Of a stretch of DNA of 64,000 nucleotides, positions 63,841-64,000 are shown in pieces; position 1 is the stretch's first letter; the number at the start of each line of letters is the position of its first letter. Origin of the DNA: Cryptomeria japonica. Its lineage: Eukaryota > Streptophyta > Pinopsida > Cupressales > Cupressaceae. Where the stretch lies: positions 818,224,396 through 818,288,395 of the forward strand of contig NC_081414.1 of assembly GCF_030272615.1 (NCBI RefSeq), given 5' to 3'. A program made the position numbers and the translations under genes. The notes below the pieces were generated by a model. The model had not been told where the DNA came from. It searched no databases and worked only from the letters and a program-made list of their open reading frames with translations.

Positions 63841-64000
63841 ATAATGAACTTTTTGAGTTCATTTGTGCATTCAAAATTTGTCCTCCCTAGCTCCAAGCCG
63901 CGAACCTCTGGACTCTCGCACTCTTTTTCTCAGCGTCCGTTTTATTTTTGATTCACCAGGTTGGTGAATTAGTTTTCTCTCCTTGTGTTTTTTTTGGTTT

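Larger units (their letters stand above)
63325..64000 (+). mobile_element. Start of another LTR retrotransposon LTR, running off the right edge
   Basis: TGTTATGCCTAGC begins abruptly inside the chromovirus sequence. It has a tandem array, then CTATATATATGAG (63828-63840), a TATA-like promoter, then a probable transcribed leader. The layout is that of an LTR promoter region with repeated upstream elements. The rest of the element is outside the window, so this is inference. Confidence 0.55.

Noticed and set aside
63188-63844. Open frames of 218 and 171 codons near the right edge
   Set aside because: They read straight through the ~48-bp tandem array, whose period is a multiple of three, and cross an LTR boundary; the protein is a repeat translation.

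Overview
This is repeat-dense, AT-rich plant nuclear DNA, most likely from a gymnosperm (probably a conifer). I infer this from one nine-exon terpene synthase (TPS) gene of conifer-like (TPS-d-like) sequence and from very large LTR retrotransposons, which make up most of the rest. The species cannot be fixed from the window.

Layout. 1-28790 is one nested stack on a minus-strand, very large LTR retrotransposon. Its leader and primer-binding site lie at 1-1526. Its ~4-kb LTR is split into 1527-1963, 16858-18418 and 26406-28790. A plus-strand LINE (1964-16844, perfect 13-bp target duplication) inserted into that LTR. A minus-strand Ty3/gypsy chromovirus (element A, 2529-13091) then inserted into the LINE's endonuclease region. 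A later deletion, ending exactly where an AT microsatellite begins in the other LTR, removed A's outer LTR end and the LINE reverse transcriptase core. A plus-strand, pol-less LTR element (element C, 18419-26405) sits further along the same LTR. 28808-33043 is a complete 4.2-kb solo LTR of the same large family in the opposite orientation, with a 5-bp target duplication (ACCCA); the two LTRs are head to head only 17 bp apart.

33446-37814 (minus) is the terpene synthase. All eight introns are GT-AG and the phases close exactly to 582 residues, apart from one in-frame TAG at codon 227. That TAG forms a potential in-frame 3' splice site that would remove it. Upstream, 37870-40908 is three tandem ~0.9-1.1 kb copies of the promoter-side sequence, each with a TATA-like motif.

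41939-48170 is a Ty1/copia element (D) with 371-bp LTRs. Its single 1342-codon gag-pol frame carries 15 nonsense codons (9 TAG, 6 TGA, no TAA) and no frameshift, a pattern expected from decay of methylated CG/CHG cytosines. 48672-50192 is a minisatellite built from a ~20-bp unit in both orientations. 50193-63324 is a second copy of the chromovirus family (B) in an LTR-internal-LTR-internal arrangement, with a 1296-bp in-frame duplication giving two RT-RNase H modules. 63325-64000 is the start of another LTR, with eight ~48-bp hairpin-forming repeats upstream of a TATA box.

The only host gene I can support is the terpene synthase. It would act alone, converting a prenyl diphosphate to a terpene; everything else is mobile or satellite DNA.
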